Source: Corallium rubrum | Taxonomy: Eukaryota; Cnidaria; Anthozoa; Scleralcyonacea; Coralliidae | NCBI GenBank assembly: GCA_964035015.1 | Contig: OZ036008.1 | Span: 9,712,692 to 9,776,691, forward strand | Direction of reading: 5' to 3' | Length of the DNA stretch: 64,000 nucleotides | Shown here: positions 1-29,859 of the stretch, piece after piece | Numbering within the stretch: the first letter of the stretch is position 1 | How the letters are laid out: each line of letters begins with the position of its first letter | Notes under the pieces: model-generated | Seen by the model: the letters and a program-made list of their open reading frames with translations, nothing else | Told to the model about the DNA's origin: nothing | Database searches by the model: none | Made by a program: the position numbers and the translations under genes

Positions 1-487
1 CTGGGCTCTCTATCTTCACTACCTGCAGCAAATTAGGGGAAATGGAAAATCAGATATCAAGTTTATCCAGCACTTTCAGACAGTACAAATTTTATTGGGG
101 GGAAGGGGGGAGAAAGAAGAGTGTTATTTTCTGCTGGCTGATGAATAAAAGAAGCAGATTAAATGTTTTCTCTCACACTGCTGGGGGCATGATGGGTAAT
201 CAAGTGTATAGGGGTGGTGCAGGTTATGTCAGCACGTTTTTTCAATGTTGTTGCTTCGCCAAGCTTGACCTCTAATCCCACCCATCCTTCCCCTTGTAAT
301 GCATTATTGGGTGTAGTTCAATTGTTAGGTTATGTGTAAAATGTGATAACTGCCATTAGTCATCCTGTATTTAGTTTATTTCTAGTTGAGCTGTAATAAG
401 TAACAGTAATGCGATGTAAAGCTGTGATAGCTATCTGTGGTTAAATAAAGGTTAAGCTTGTGGTGGACGCTGCAGCAGCTCCCAGCT

Positions 488-996
488 CAGTGCCGTAGCA
501 AGGTGTCAAAAAGTGGGGGGGTAGGCAGTAGTGGCAATTAGTGACCGCATTTGTAGGGGGTCCTCCCCGGGAAATTTTTGAAATCTAGAACCTCGGAAAC
601 ACCATTTGCAGCAATTTGAGTGAACTTTTTCATCTAATTCTACAGCGAGTATAGCTGAAATTTCACTATAAAAAGGAAGAAATTATCGCACCAAAATACC
701 TTACACTACCTGGCGTGCGAGTCCGATGACTCCGATCTTCGTGTTGGACTAAGCTGAGCCCACGATTCAATAAGCGGCTATTTCAGGATAAAACTTGGTG
801 TACCATTATTATAAAATCTGCACGAAGTTATTTTTCGTATTTTGCACATCACAACGTCAGTTTTCAAGTTACATTAAAGTTAATCGGTTCAGTTTCACTT
901 TAATTTAATAAATAAACTCATTTTTAGGAATTTTTCTGAGAAAAATTTGGGGGGGCAGCTTCCCCCCCTGCCCCCCCCCCACCTGCTACGGCACTG
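488..996. mobile_element. 509-bp MITE with TIR CAGTGCCGTAGCA and 5-bp TSD
   Basis: Terminal inverted repeats are CAGTGCCGTAGCA at the left and TGCTACGGCACTG at the right, each followed inward by G- or C-rich runs. The direct repeat CAGCT flanks it at 483-487 and 997-1001. The flanking sequence (gcagcagctcccagct and gctgtgtgtgagaa) occurs uninterrupted at 54767-54793, which is a paralogous empty site. No coding capacity. It lies in the SSH intron downstream of exon 4. Confidence 0.75.
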
Positions 997-1119
997 CAGC
1001 TGTGTGTGAGAAGTGTAAATCTTTTCTGGGAAACCCCATTATTTTGTTATGGTACCACTGTAAGTCATATAGGGCTGAGATATATCATGATTGTGTAGTG
1101 AGTCTTACTGAGTGCTTAC

Positions 1120-4100
1120 CAATCTCACAGTATCTTCATCTCGTATTAAATTGACCATTCCTTGAAGATGAGACTGAAGTTCTCCTAAATGTTCAAAAAT
1201 GCTTTTTTTTTTAACCACAAGAAGAAGAAATTTATTAAAAACAATGAACATGCAGTACCAGTTGTTTACATTTTAATTAAATTCTGTTATTCGTCCTGGC
1301 TGGGATTTTTAATCACAAAAAGAGGACTTGTTTATCTAGCTAGGATGAGATTGTTTGTATATATGTAATTGTAGAAATATCGGTCAGGAACTTAATTTAT
1401 TGAAAATATAAAATACACGTAATAATTATAATACATATATGATTGTATGAAACTACAGTAAATGTCTGATCCCTTGAGAGATTAGCTGGCTTTTTTTTTG
1501 AGTATCAATGCATGCTCGACATTGGCTCAAGAAGCATTGAGATTCACTCTCAAGAAGACAAAACTATAAACTGCCCCCCCCCCCCCCTCCAAAAAAAAAA
1601 CAACCAGTGTATTATATAATGTGTATTTAGTCTGTCATACGTATGTATAGCAGCCTGTGTGGTGGCCCAGCTCCTACATGTAAGGTTGAATGTAGCCTGG
1701 CACCCTGGCCCAATTTCAAAAGAAATATGGGCCAGGTAACCACTAATCTCATTCTCGCGTCATCAGGGCTAAATCCACTTATGACGATTGCAGTTTTACT
1801 CAGCCAATAAAAACGCATGAAATTTCAACCAATAGGAAAGCAGAAGTCTTCAGTGGTTACCTGGCCCATATTCTTTGATTGGGCCAGGGTACCAGGCTAG
1901 GTTGAATGTTGACATGAAAGTTGGGCTATATACTCTACCGTACATAAAATTAATTTTAAATTCTTCTCAGCTATGACATGCTGACCTCCTTTCAAGGTGG
2001 CTTTTCGAGCAAAATCTCCATCAGGAATAGCGTAAGCTGCCCCTTTAGAAGCAAAAAATCCTTCAAAACTTGACCTAATAAAGCAAACAAGATGTAATAT
2101 TAAGCAAAAATTTGTGGTAATGGTAACACCAAAACTCTGGGGACAAGAATGGTTATCAAAGTTGAAGAGTTGACCATTTCCTATATTCAAGCTCATTTTA
2201 CTGGAATTGAAATATAGTAAGGTTAGATATACATTTCTCTCTGATGAAGCACCTTTGTTCAAAACGTTACACTACTACATTTCATTTGTTATTTCAACAC
2301 TGCCTACGTAGCACACACTCCTTTTACTGGAGTACAGTATATTGAAGCTAATAATATTAGGTGCTACTCTGACAAACTGAATGACAAACCATACTGGGTG
2401 TGTAGAGAAAAATTCTACTCGACTGTGGCTGGGATTCAAACCCACAACCTCAATTTACTAGTCCAATACTCTACCAACTGAGCTACATGATCATGTTAGG
2501 AGCAGGCCATGGAACGATGGTACTTCTAGTATATTTGATATATATTTATAACAGAGATTTAGTTCCTTCAATAGAGATCTTAAGATACGGGTACTGCCAT
2601 TTTTGTTTACTCATAATAGAGACCTTAAGATACCCCAGGTTTGGTTTACAGATACGGGTAATCTACCCATACCCGTAGTCATATGTATACAGGTGGACCA
2701 TGATCTACCATGGGAAAACAGGTAGATATTACGAGTAAACAAAAATGGTGGTACCCATACCCGTAAACCGAACCCAGGGTATCTTAAGGTCTCTACCTTA
2801 TGTTGTTGAAATAATTATTGTGGGACAGCAAATTCAGGTGGAGAATAACGATATTAGGTGTTACTTCGAGTGATAAACCATACTGGGTAAGTAGACAAAA
2901 ACTAAACTCAATTGTGACTAGGATTACAACCTGCAATCTTCGGTTTACAAGTTTAAAAAAAGCTGTTTTAAACAATCTAGTCTTTCTACTATAATTCTTT
3001 CTACTATAACTTGCTGCTTAGTTTTAGCAACATAGATACCAGGGTGCATTCCATGTAGGTGACACCGAACATCTTCAGTGTGAGTTTCAAAAGTGTTCGG
3101 TGTGCTGGTGCACAATCACACTGCAGTCAGCGCACATATACAGCCATACAACTATACAAGTGGGTGGTGCTGGCACCGGCATTCTTCTTGACCTCCCTTG
3201 GTGCAGCACCTGAACACCTGTGGCTTATCTTCAGCCTGGGTTGCAATTGACATGGAATGCACCCTGGCATAGATATTAAAAAAATGTCAACAAACACATG
3301 TACTATACAAGTAAATTATTCTTTACACCTCTAATAATTCAACAACTTCCTTCATTAATCAAAAATATTCTAAAGCAGACAACATCAAATATTTGTCTGA
3401 ATTTCAGAAGCAATTTCCTGTTTCAACATTAGTCAATTTTCAAACCTATTTAAAATGATGACATTATACAACAACCATATTTCCAAAAAATCTGCCAAGC
3501 TAAAATACAAGAAAGCGAGCTCTTGAAACGAATTCAAAACACGGTCCTATTTAACAGAAGAAAGACTAAACATTCCCCAAGTAAATTATTATCAAAATAA
3601 CACTAGCTTAACCTTGTAATGAGCAGTTATGCCACGAGAATACATATCACAGCCAGGGGTGTATAAATCACAACGGGTTCCTACACCCTTTCGTCCTCAC
3701 TCAAAACAACACCGTTTTTATTTCGATTTAGAACAAAGTAATAGCACATAACAGATAAAATATCTTACTAGACAACTGTCCTTTTATCTCTACTAAGCCA
3801 TTTGTCTAACTGTCTCTTAATATATTATTATTATTTAGATATTAAACTAAAAATGCTTCGAGTTCCGAAATGGCAGTGAGAAAATATGTTTTGACCGGCG
3901 CGATCGGAAACCAGGTCAACCTGGATTATTAGGAGACTTCGGAATCCTTTAGTGCATTGAAAGGTTAAAATGTAACCTTATACTATTAGTAGAGGTATTT
4001 TCATTAAATATTTTAAGTATAAACCTGCATATTTCATGTTTTTATAGTTAATAATACTTCCCCGAACTGGTCTTTGTATATTTACATACGTTCGACTTCG

Positions 4101-4340
4101 TGGACCGCTGAAAATATCCTCCGTATCTGCATCTATTTGATCGTCATCCTACATGAATACGACAGCAATTGCAGCTTATTAAGTGTCCAGAATTTCCCCC
4201 ATGAAATATAGTTTCCTGAGAAAATATTATTCAAGGCAATAATTCAGTCTGTCAAAATCAATCTCTCTTACCGTGTCACAGCCACTCAACTGACTTAAGT
4301 TGTCTGAAGAACTCGATCTTTCTATTGTCAATAACGACAT
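1120..4340 (-). CDS. SSH: Slingshot-type cofilin phosphatase, 5' part (gene runs off left edge)
   Basis: Slingshot phosphatases dephosphorylate cofilin/ADF and so promote actin filament turnover in the cytoplasm. Four coding exons join in phase on the minus strand: 4272-4340, 4090-4148, 1986-2074 and 1120-1184, all with GT donors and AG acceptors. The start MSLLTIERSSSSDNLS resembles the vertebrate SSH start (MALVTVQRS). Exon 3 carries FEGFFASKGAAYAIP, the counterpart of the conserved ESFLTVKGAALFLPRG block. Exon 4 reads ELQSHLQGMVNLIRDEDTVR, matching the start of the SSH N-terminal domain (DLQQHLQAMFILLRPEDNIR). The exon 3/4 junction gives KGG-ELQ, parallel to human AGDLQ. The DEK_C-like and dual-specificity phosphatase domains, with the catalytic HCxxGxxR, are not in the window and should lie to the left. 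The exon 3 donor (GTCAGC) was chosen because it alone restores phase and alignment. Confident of the family; the exact SSH paralogue cannot be told. Confidence 0.85.
1693..1900. repeat. foldback repeat in SSH intron 3
   Basis: Left arm carries tagcctggcaccctggccca and tatgggccaggtaaccact; right arm is agtggttacctggcccata and ggccagggtaccaggcta. The arms are about 45 nt and enclose about 110 nt. Probably a short non-autonomous element. The rest of SSH intron 3 (1185-1985) shows only poly-purine or poly-pyrimidine runs and AT-rich DNA. Confidence 0.6.
2335..2960 (-). mobile_element. two degenerate copies of a tRNA-derived SINE
   Basis: On the minus strand, 2427-2491 reads gtagctcagttggtagagt (box A) and ggtttgaatccc (box B). 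The upstream body, aaaccatactgggt near 2388, recurs near 2876 with a decayed tRNA region at 2905-2955. This makes a second, older copy in the same orientation. Between them (2540-2800) lies a short inverted repeat built on gataccc and gggtatc steps. All within SSH intron 2. Confidence 0.6.
3039..3267. mobile_element. 229-bp hAT-type MITE with perfect 8-bp TSD
   Basis: Terminal inverted repeats CCAGGGTGCATTCCATGT and ACATGGAATGCACCCTGG are separated by non-coding DNA. The 8-bp direct repeat CATAGATA sits on both sides (3031-3038 and 3268-3275). Eight-bp duplications are characteristic of hAT elements. The perfect duplication suggests a fairly recent insertion. Within SSH intron 2. Confidence 0.8.
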
Positions 4341-6130
4341 TTTATCCTTGCAGTAATGCCTCAAGCTACGTCCATACCAACGATGGCTCACATTTTGAAA
4401 ATATTTACAAGAAAAGGAAGGCAAAATATCTCCCACACACCGAACTAGCAAAAGCCGAATAATTACAATAAACAAGATTACGCAGGCTCAGTTTGCGGAA
4501 ATACACCGAAGGTCACCCTAAAAAGCATTGGTCTAAACCTTTTCTAAAAAAATTTACTTCAACTTTTTTTAAGAAATTTTACACTATTATAATTTCATTC
4601 GACTATAGTTGTAGTTGGGATTAAAATTATAATTTAAATAATTTAGAGTTTAAATTTAGAGTTTTAATTTCGGAGTTACAGCATTCAGCCAATGTTATCG
4701 AATGGTTATCGAATGGTGTTGTGTATATCTTTCCGGTTTCAAGACAAAAGATCACAAGATGCGACGAGAACGTTTATAGTATGATAGCGATCGAAATTAA
4801 TGCCATTTTCTACAGAATTAACGTGTAAATCTTTGATAACAGTGCTTTTATTATAAAGAGTGTTTAGTGAATTACGAACGTTTATTAATTTTGAAGAGAT
4901 CTTTAACCACAGCGGTTATAAATTAAAGTATTTCAAAAAAAAAAAATTAGACTTCCCAACAGGCCAATACAGATCAAATACGATGAAACCGAAACAGCAA
5001 TATATACAATAAAACGTGTGCACAATATATTCAATAAAAACAATGCTTATCTTGAAAAAGATATACACCACGGCAAAGTTGCCAGATTTACAAAGGCCTT
5101 ATATATGCTTATATATTATTCCGCCACTATTTATATTCAAATATCTATAGCTCAAATCGTAAATCTGGTTCAAAAGTTTTTCAATTTCCCTTTCTGCAAC
5201 CAAACCAAAACCAAGCTGTCACCAAGAAGTATAATAGTAAATTGTAAATTCTAGGGTAGTTCATAGACAAAAAAAACCCAGTTTCTTGTGAGTTTAGTCT
5301 AATAAGCAGGAAGTAAATGCATACAAGACAAATTCATATAACAATATGTTGTATTACAATAATAATAATTTTGTGGCATAAAAAGAGCCTCCTTCAAACA
5401 CAACACTGCTGTGAACCTGTACAGCGAAATTTCAGACGCATTTTCACTTGGTCTATTTGAAAGTTTTTATGTTCGTATGGTACTGCTCATTTATATAAGA
5501 AGCCCTCACGAAAATAATCCGAAGTATGCTATCATATATATGTGTATATATATTTCCATGTAATATCCTGTTCATACACTAAAGTATATTTCTGAAACAA
5601 GCTAGAAGACCTGAAGTTCTTTGTTGGATGTTCAAAAACAAACTAAAATGCTCGGCAAGACAACAGAAATCATCAGACGAGGGAGTGGCGAACAAACCAA
5701 TTATGTAAACAAACCAAAACATCATCAGATTTGCGGATCACAACATTTTCGAAGCCAGTTCAGTGTTACCAAATTGTAACATGCTTTTACAAATTGCGAC
5801 ATTCGGCGATACAAACACACGACATTGCTTCTTTAAAAAAAATTCTACCGCAACGACACAGCCTACCTGTGCTAGTCGAAGCTTATTAGGTGACCAGACA
5901 AAAAGGAAGTCGGAAACAAACATCTGTTCTGGCAGAACACTATATGTTTTCAGATTTTCTCGAAGAATTAGTCCAAAGAATGCAAGATTATAGAATAAAT
6001 GATTTATATACAGTACTGCTGGGCGCTTAAAGCAGAAATACGGCGCCGAGTTTGGTATGTGATAATATACGTAGACTGTTATGGTTGATGATTTTGGATA
6101 AAGTTTTAAATAATATTTGTAAAAACTTAC

Positions 6131-6213
6131 CTTTGCTTAAGGAGACGGTTAATATTCTTTGCTTTATTTACAGCCCTTCTAAAGATTCGTACAACTCTCT
6201 TGTCGCTAGACAT
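6131..6213 (-). CDS. candidate alternative first coding exon of SSH
   Basis: An ATG at 6213 opens 27 basic codons (MSSDKRVVRIFRRAVNKAKN then INRLLKQ) ending at a strong donor, GCAAAG|GTAAGT. The exon ends in phase 2. SSH exon 2 starts in phase 0, so the two do not join in frame, but SSH exon 3 (1986-2074) starts in the matching phase. A direct splice would give ...LLKQ-R-SSFEGFF and skip exons 1 and 2. This fits an upstream promoter isoform with a basic N terminus. It could also be the first exon of an unrelated gene whose next exon I missed. I do not recognise the peptide. Confidence 0.45.
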
Positions 6214-6569
6214 TCTGGCTAGATATTAGGAAGGACAAAACAGACGCTTCTTGAATTTACAAGGCGAGTCGTAATAATTGGCACCCAGACATATCCGATC
6301 CTGCACGAAGCTTCCACACACGCACGAGACCAATCTTGTTTGGTTTCTAGCTAATAAGTACGATCACTTGAGCGAGGGAAAATATATCAGAATTCGCCAG
6401 AGACTTCTTGTCGTGAAAATTGTCAGAGCAAATATTCTTGACCAAATATTGAAATATGTCAAAAACGTCACCAATAATTCGGAATTGGTCAGATGATTTT
6501 CTAAGGGGAGGGGGCTGGGGGGTACATTGAAATCACTGAGATACGGCTGAAATCAAGCGCAGGTATAAA

Positions 6570-6895
6570 AGAAGCTGCGGCTCCCCCCCCCCCTTAGATA
6601 TAAAACAACAGACATGTAACTACAAAACTAATGCAATATGAATTGTGTCAGGAAATAAACTGTAAACAGCGAATTCAACCTACTGAGTGTATGCATTTTG
6701 AGTATCTATGTGACGTTTGCGTGTTTTGAGTATTTTATGACTTTTTTTAACCTTTAGGGTCTGTAAAATCTTCCTCCAAAAGCCGGGAAATGGCATTTCA
6801 GCGACTCTCGATTTCAAAGTTTCCTGGGGGAGCATGCCCCCCGACCTTATTCTGATTTCGGCTTCCCCCCTTTCAAAATCCTGGCTACGCTGCAG
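6570..6895 (-). mobile_element. decayed hAT-like MITE, gggacgtagccagg family
   Basis: The minus strand matches the copies at 10419-10718 and 12377-12659. It shares tggcatttcagcgactctcg, the ttttggaggaagatttta block, caaacgtcacatagatactc and acagtttatttcctgacaca. The terminal repeat is mutated (ctggctacgctgcag). Confidence 0.65.
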
Positions 6896-6898
6896 TAA

Positions 6899-7942
6899 GG
6901 CACATTAAAGTGCTTATATCACTTGTGGGGTTTTAACGTATTTAAATACAGCAGAACAAATCAGTTAAGAAGTTATTTTGCCGTTTTTGATTTAGTCAAA
7001 TAGTTCCTGACACAATCTTGTTACAAAAATTATTGCCCAGCAAAAAATTCGTAACAAAGCCATAATAAAATCAAAAGTCGTAAGTAAGCATGCTAAAAAA
7101 ATTTTTTTTAATAAAGAACTAACGTTTCGTCACTAACCAGCGACATCATCAGAGTGATAAATATTTACGAAAATGTCTCAGCTTTATACCTACGCAATTA
7201 CAAAAATAGATGTGATAGGAGAATAATAGATGAGCCGCGAAGATGAGAAGTCAGAATAACATTAAAGGAAAGGATCTAATATTAGCATTAAGTGATGGAT
7301 TTATTTTTGATATGAGTAAACTTTCTTGGAGAAGGACATAAAATTCTGAATTACCAGATGATAAATCCTGACACATTGGCTTCTCCAATTCTCAAAAATT
7401 TCCGTCGTTCATTTTAAGCCGACTGTTTTCTTAGTTGGAATTTTCGTGCGTACTGGAAAACGGGTGAACGTAGCCTCCTCCGCAGGCATCTCTATTAATT
7501 TTATAAGAGAAGTCAGAAGAGAATTTGGGTTACCTGTGGTATAAGCTCAGGCCGCGCGTTTTGGAGATCGAGGAGGACGGGGGACTAACTACGAACCGGT
7601 TTTTTCTTGTCCCGCCGAGCTCATACCACAGTAACCCAAATTCTCTTCTGACTTCTCTTATAAAATTAATAGAGATGCCTGCGGAGGAGGCTAGGGTGAA
7701 CGCTCGACATTTCGATTTTTCAGTCAAATATATGTGTTTTTGTGAATCAATAAGCCGTAGTTGTTTTGGATTGACTCGTTCCTGAGTCCCAGGGCCCCAA
7801 GGTGTTAAAACGAACGACATGTTTAAAGGCTTATATCTCAGAACTTATTAAAGTAAATCAAAAACGGCAAAATAACTTTTTAACTAACTTTTTTGCTCTA
7901 TTCAAAGACGTTAAAACCCCACAAGTGATATAGGCACATTAA
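6899..7942. mobile_element. about 1.0-kb non-autonomous TIR transposon with internal foldback
   Basis: Long terminal inverted repeats start TATATCACTTGTGGGGTTTT and extend about 90 nt with small differences (left about 6913-6998, right about 7855-7932). The 10-bp direct repeat GGCACATTAA flanks the element at 6899-6908 and 7933-7942. Inside, 7485-7545 and 7625-7692 form a second, nearly perfect 60-nt inverted repeat (gcaggcatctctattaattt on the left arm). No transposase reading frame is present. Confidence 0.7.
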
Positions 7943-8544
7943 GCGAAAACAACAACAAAAATAACACAAGTAAACTTTCCAAAACCATACATGTACAGTT
8001 GAAATAAAAGATCTGTACATGCTCATATAAAACGTATATATTACTTAAACTTTCATCGTAAGACATGACATACTTGTAGTCAACTTTAATTTTACAATTT
8101 GATATCAGTAAACAAGTAATAAATTAATTTCAAATATTAAAAAGTACCCCAAAATATGCTACTAAATACTCTATATCAAGTAAAATACCCCCCTTTTGTT
8201 ACAGAATGCTACATAGTTACATAGAAGTAATGCGAATTGTATATTAAAACAAACGCAATTAAAATATAGCTAAAAATACATTATTTACTAAAAAAGTGCA
8301 CTAACTGCATACCTCTGCCAGCGAGTTATTTAATGAGATTTTAATCTAAATTTAGGCGAAAATTAAAGGTTGTTTTTTGGTCCATGATCACACTTTTGTA
8401 TAAAGAATTGAACTGACAAGTCGTTCGTTTATTTATGAATTGAACAATCATACACGGAGAAACGTGCAGACTGAATTTTATGAGATCCCCCATCGATTTT
8501 TATCCAAATACGACTAAAATGTAATATCTAATACATTTTGAGAT

Positions 8545-8752
<208 letters not shown>

Positions 8753-8872
8753 CGGGGACATACAAGGGTAAAACACAACCTACTGGCGGAGGTAACTAGT
8801 TGTTATTAGCTGCACTAAGATACTGTAGTGTGTTGTATGGAGATCAGCATGGTGTGTGTATACTTTAAAAAT

Positions 8873-22475
<13,603 letters not shown>

Positions 22476-24342
22476 AAAAGCCCCCGCTATTATGACATCC
22501 TTGATTAAAGACGATATCTATTCCATCCTTATAGTTAGCTCACTAAACGCAATAATACCCAGAGATACAGACAGATAGCTGTGATGCTCGCAAGGACTCA
22601 TGAGCGTATTAAAGTGATGTACAGACTACAGGAAGTTTTACTGGAAGAGAAACTCCGGTATATACTCTAATTAAATGATATATGACACTTGACACTGTGG
22701 TTAGCAACCGAAACAAAGACTTTTGTTTTATTTACAATGCTCCTACCTGCTCTCTTTGTTTTCGCTGAAAATGTCTTCATCAAAAAACATTGTTAAAATA
22801 ATTTTGAAAATAATAGTTGCAATGCATGCTTGGTTGAACTGATTGTTGTTGTTGTAAAAAGTGAAATTCTACACTTTCAACCTTTCACTTTCGGGGCAGT
22901 TTATACTTTCGCATTTTGTGGCCTTGTTGGGGTCAGTGAAGCGGTTAATTTCAAAAAGCGTTTATTTTGAGGGTTTAAAAAGTTAAATATATGTAGTGTG
23001 AACACAATAATATAAACGAAATTCATAATAGCGAACAGTCTGAAGTTTTTTTGTCACTTTATATTAGTGATAAAGAACACAAACCGTAAAATAGAAACCA
23101 CTACCAGAGATAGTAAAAGCGATCTCCACGCTCTCCATTTTTAGCGATGTTTATTTATCTTAATTGTAGTTAGTTGTATACATATTTTTCATTTGGTAAC
23201 TTTCTAGTTTTTTATAGTACTTACTCAGTTTAATAACAGTGTTAAGATTTCTGAATTTAGATAATGTTACTGGCAATAGAATTTTATTTGATGCATGTAC
23301 GTCAACGAACCAAATTTTCGAACTATGAAAATGTCGCCCAATAATGTTTTTTTATTCGCTATTGCAGCACAGTAAGCTCAACTATGCGAGGTTTATAACT
23401 GCAGGCTTTGGATATGAAAATTAATCGTTTTCTGGGTTGTTTTGGGTATAAAAAAGGTTTAAAAAGGGGGGTCCAAATCTGCCAACGGGGGTCCATATTT
23501 ACTATTATATCACGATTGAGTCGGTTTTCTTTGATGTACCGCGGGATATATACAGGTTATATCCCGTGAATAAATAATTAGATAAAACTTGTGGATATAA
23601 CTCGTAAAATCTTGATCGAAACTCTTCGAAATTGACGAAACCTTGTTCGAAAACCTCCTCAATCGTGATATAAGTCGGTTATATACCTCGAACTTGGGAT
23701 ATAAGTCATATATTGACCCTCGGGACCTTCGGCCCCTCGGGTCAATATATGACTTATATCCCGCGTTCTCGGTATATAACCTATACGTAGATTTGGGCCT
23801 CCGGTCCGAATCTCCAAGTAGATTTGGACCGGGGGGCGTTCAAATCTACTGGGGGGTCCAAATCCGCTGTGACACCGGTCTCGAATTCGTTTTATTTCGC
23901 CGTGTAAACAGGCGAAAGCGAAACCGTACTAATTCGAGACCGATTCCGAATTTTTCTTCCGTGTAAACAGGCGGAACCGTACTAATTCGAGACCGGTTCC
24001 GAATTCGTGCGGTACCGTGTAAACGGGGTCTAACAATTTGTGTCTTTAACTCATTCCTGTCCGAATTGGTCTTTATTATTTTATTCTGGTTAACGCCAGA
24101 CGATTTTATTCACCTCTGGAGAAGCCTTTGGATCAGGAATGAGTTAATGAGGTGTATACCATCAATGTTATTAAACAGTACTTTAATATAGGTGTGATAT
24201 ATATATATATATATGAATAGATAAGTAGGCTATATAATAGCCATGGAAAACAACATAGCAACAAAAAGACGGAATGATTGATCAGTTTCGGGCCAGCTGA
24301 ACTGTAGACGTAGTATGATTTACCAAAGACTAAAGGCACGAA
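22476..24342. other. divergent intergenic region SLC8B1 / CXorf65-like
   Basis: The two genes start head-to-head 1.87 kb apart. No clear TATA or CpG island. Includes a reverse copy of the hairpin MITE (23515-23790) and about two copies of a roughly 66-bp repeat (23875-24020) with aattcgagaccg and ccgtgtaaacaggcg. Confidence 0.5.
23515..23790 (-). mobile_element. reverse copy of the hairpin MITE with different arms
   Basis: Minus strand shares gaggaggttttcgaacaagg and ccgcggtacatcaaagaaaa with 62531-62810. The hairpin arms are different (gtcatatattgaccctcggg with ccttcgg core). See findings. Confidence 0.65.
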
Positions 24343-27678
<3,336 letters not shown>

Positions 27679-27864
27679 CGTTCTTCATGTGGACTTTACT
27701 AAATTGGAAACACATGATTGACTGTTGCATGTTAATGTAAAATACTGCATGACCCAATGATGCCTAAATAATTGTTCCATCTCTGACTAAAAATTCGTCC
27801 AAGGTATCCACGATGGACTTCTTGCAAGTGCCAATGGAGAGAATGGTCATCCATTTATATAACC

Positions 27865-27930
<66 letters not shown>

Positions 27931-27934
<4 letters not shown>

Positions 27935-28033
27935 GTTTACAACACGAGCGGCCGTGTTGTATTGAATATACAATCACGAGCCGAAGGCGAGTGATTGTAT
28001 ATTCAATACAACAAGGACGCGAGTGTTGTAAAC
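27931..28033. repeat. palindrome, first of two related copies
   Basis: Arms tgtttacaacac and gtgttgtattgaatatacaa with centre cacgagccgaaggcgagtg. The copy at 59398-59518 shares both arms. The neighbour cactagtggttgta also recurs in both places (28108-28160, 59265-59305). Confidence 0.7.
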
Positions 28034-28261
28034 AACTTGTGAAATGAATAATTGGTAAAAATCCCTTTGGGATATTGAGATGCTAATTTGCTAATTAGTT
28101 ACAAGCACTAGTGGTTGTATCAGAACAGTATACATCCACTAGTGGTTGTAACTAATTTAGCATGATTGGTTTTAGTTTGTATGGGGTTTACAGGGGTATA
28201 CATGTGACGTAATTTCTGAAATTGGATTGGTTGCAAAACTCATGAATTAGTAATGAATTTC

Positions 28262-28331
<70 letters not shown>

Positions 28332-28454
28332 GTGTGGATTTTGGTCAACGAAACGCAAGGAGTGCTCGATAACATATAGTTAGAGCAAATATAGATTTTC
28401 GCTTACCTCAAAAGTCTGCAACAGGCTGTTTCATCTAAAAAAGAATCTTCAGGC

Positions 28455-28497
<43 letters not shown>

Positions 28498-28730
28498 ATG
28501 CCGCTGTTACATACAGGAGTCCTGAACGAGTCGGATATTTAATGACCATGCATGATTGAGCAGTCGTCACCATCGATCATGACGATGATCATCGATCATA
28601 TACGACATTTACGATTTTATGACTAGCGATTACTATCGCAAGTGAAGTGCTGCCTCAAATGGGACAAAAACCATTAGACTACTCCACAAGCAAATCTGTG
28701 CAGTCTGTGGCCAATGTGACACCCCCTTTC

Positions 28731-28990
28731 CCACTCCACCCAAGATTGCCCACTCCACCCAAGATTGCCCTCTCCACCCAAGATTGCCCACTCCACCCAA
28801 GATTGCCCTCTCCACCCAAGATTGCCCACTCCACCCAAGATTGCCCTCTCCACCCAAGATTGCCCTCTCCACCCAAGATTGCCCACTCCACCCAAGTTTG
28901 CCTACTCCACCCAAGATTGGCCACGTCACCCGAGTTTGCACACTGCACATGAATTTCTTCACTCCACCCAAGTTTGCCCACTCCGCCCAT
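28731..28990. repeat. 19-bp minisatellite
   Basis: About 13 units of ccaagattgccc[at]ctccac with small changes. Non-coding by context, though frames stay open. Confidence 0.9.
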
Positions 28991-29859
28991 ATTCGCGATC
29001 ATAACATTGATAAAATCACATTTAGAATCATCATGTTGATGACGATGATCATAATGCTTATGGTCATGATTATCATATTGATGATCACGTGATTATCATC
29101 ATATTCACGATGCACAATGTCTTAATCGTTAACGACTGACTTGATTGCTTTTCAGTCAAAGTCATTTATCTATAGTCTACTGTAAGACTTAGGTTCGAAA
29201 TGTCAGTATTTCATTATCAAAAATATTCCTCAGTACGTTCACCATCGCTTGATAGAATGAAAAATATACTGGAGGTGCAATCGCATTCGATGTATCATTC
29301 TCAGTTCCAATTAAAATAAGTACAAAGAAATACGACGCTGGTTCAATGTTGATTTATTACTGTTCTTTGTCGAACGGCATGTAGTTGTTTATTTACACAC
29401 AGAAGCACCAAAGCAATCTGAATTAAACTATTTACAATATTATTGAATTTACAAAAACATACATCTCCTGACTTTTGCCACAAATAAACAATCATTACAA
29501 AGCTACATGCAAAATGCTGATATCAATTAGAACAGAAACAAACGTACAGTGATCACACAGTATATTCGATGACACATGCATTTACAGAGTGACATAAACT
29601 TATAGTTAGACACAATTTCGTGTTTATATTTTGGCGGTTTAAATCTTTGAAAAATGTTCTTGTTACGGAATACTCAAGACATGATATACTTCTGAAACCC
29701 AACTAATGGAAAAACATATTCCATATATATCAAAAAATTTGAAAAAGCAACTCTGGATCAGAGACACGACGGGACAAAACAAAACAAAACAAAACAATAA
29801 CGAAACCATACAGCAAAGAACGGAACGAGGTCATCAGAGATACGATTGGGACGGCACGA

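Noticed and set aside
1897-2262. A single 121-codon minus-strand gene
   Set aside because: Only 1986-2074 aligns with SSH and has splice sites; the rest is intron read-through.
28731-28990. Regular 19-bp repeats, considered as a CRISPR array
   Set aside because: Repeats are directly adjacent with no unique spacers, and the DNA is animal nuclear; it is a minisatellite.
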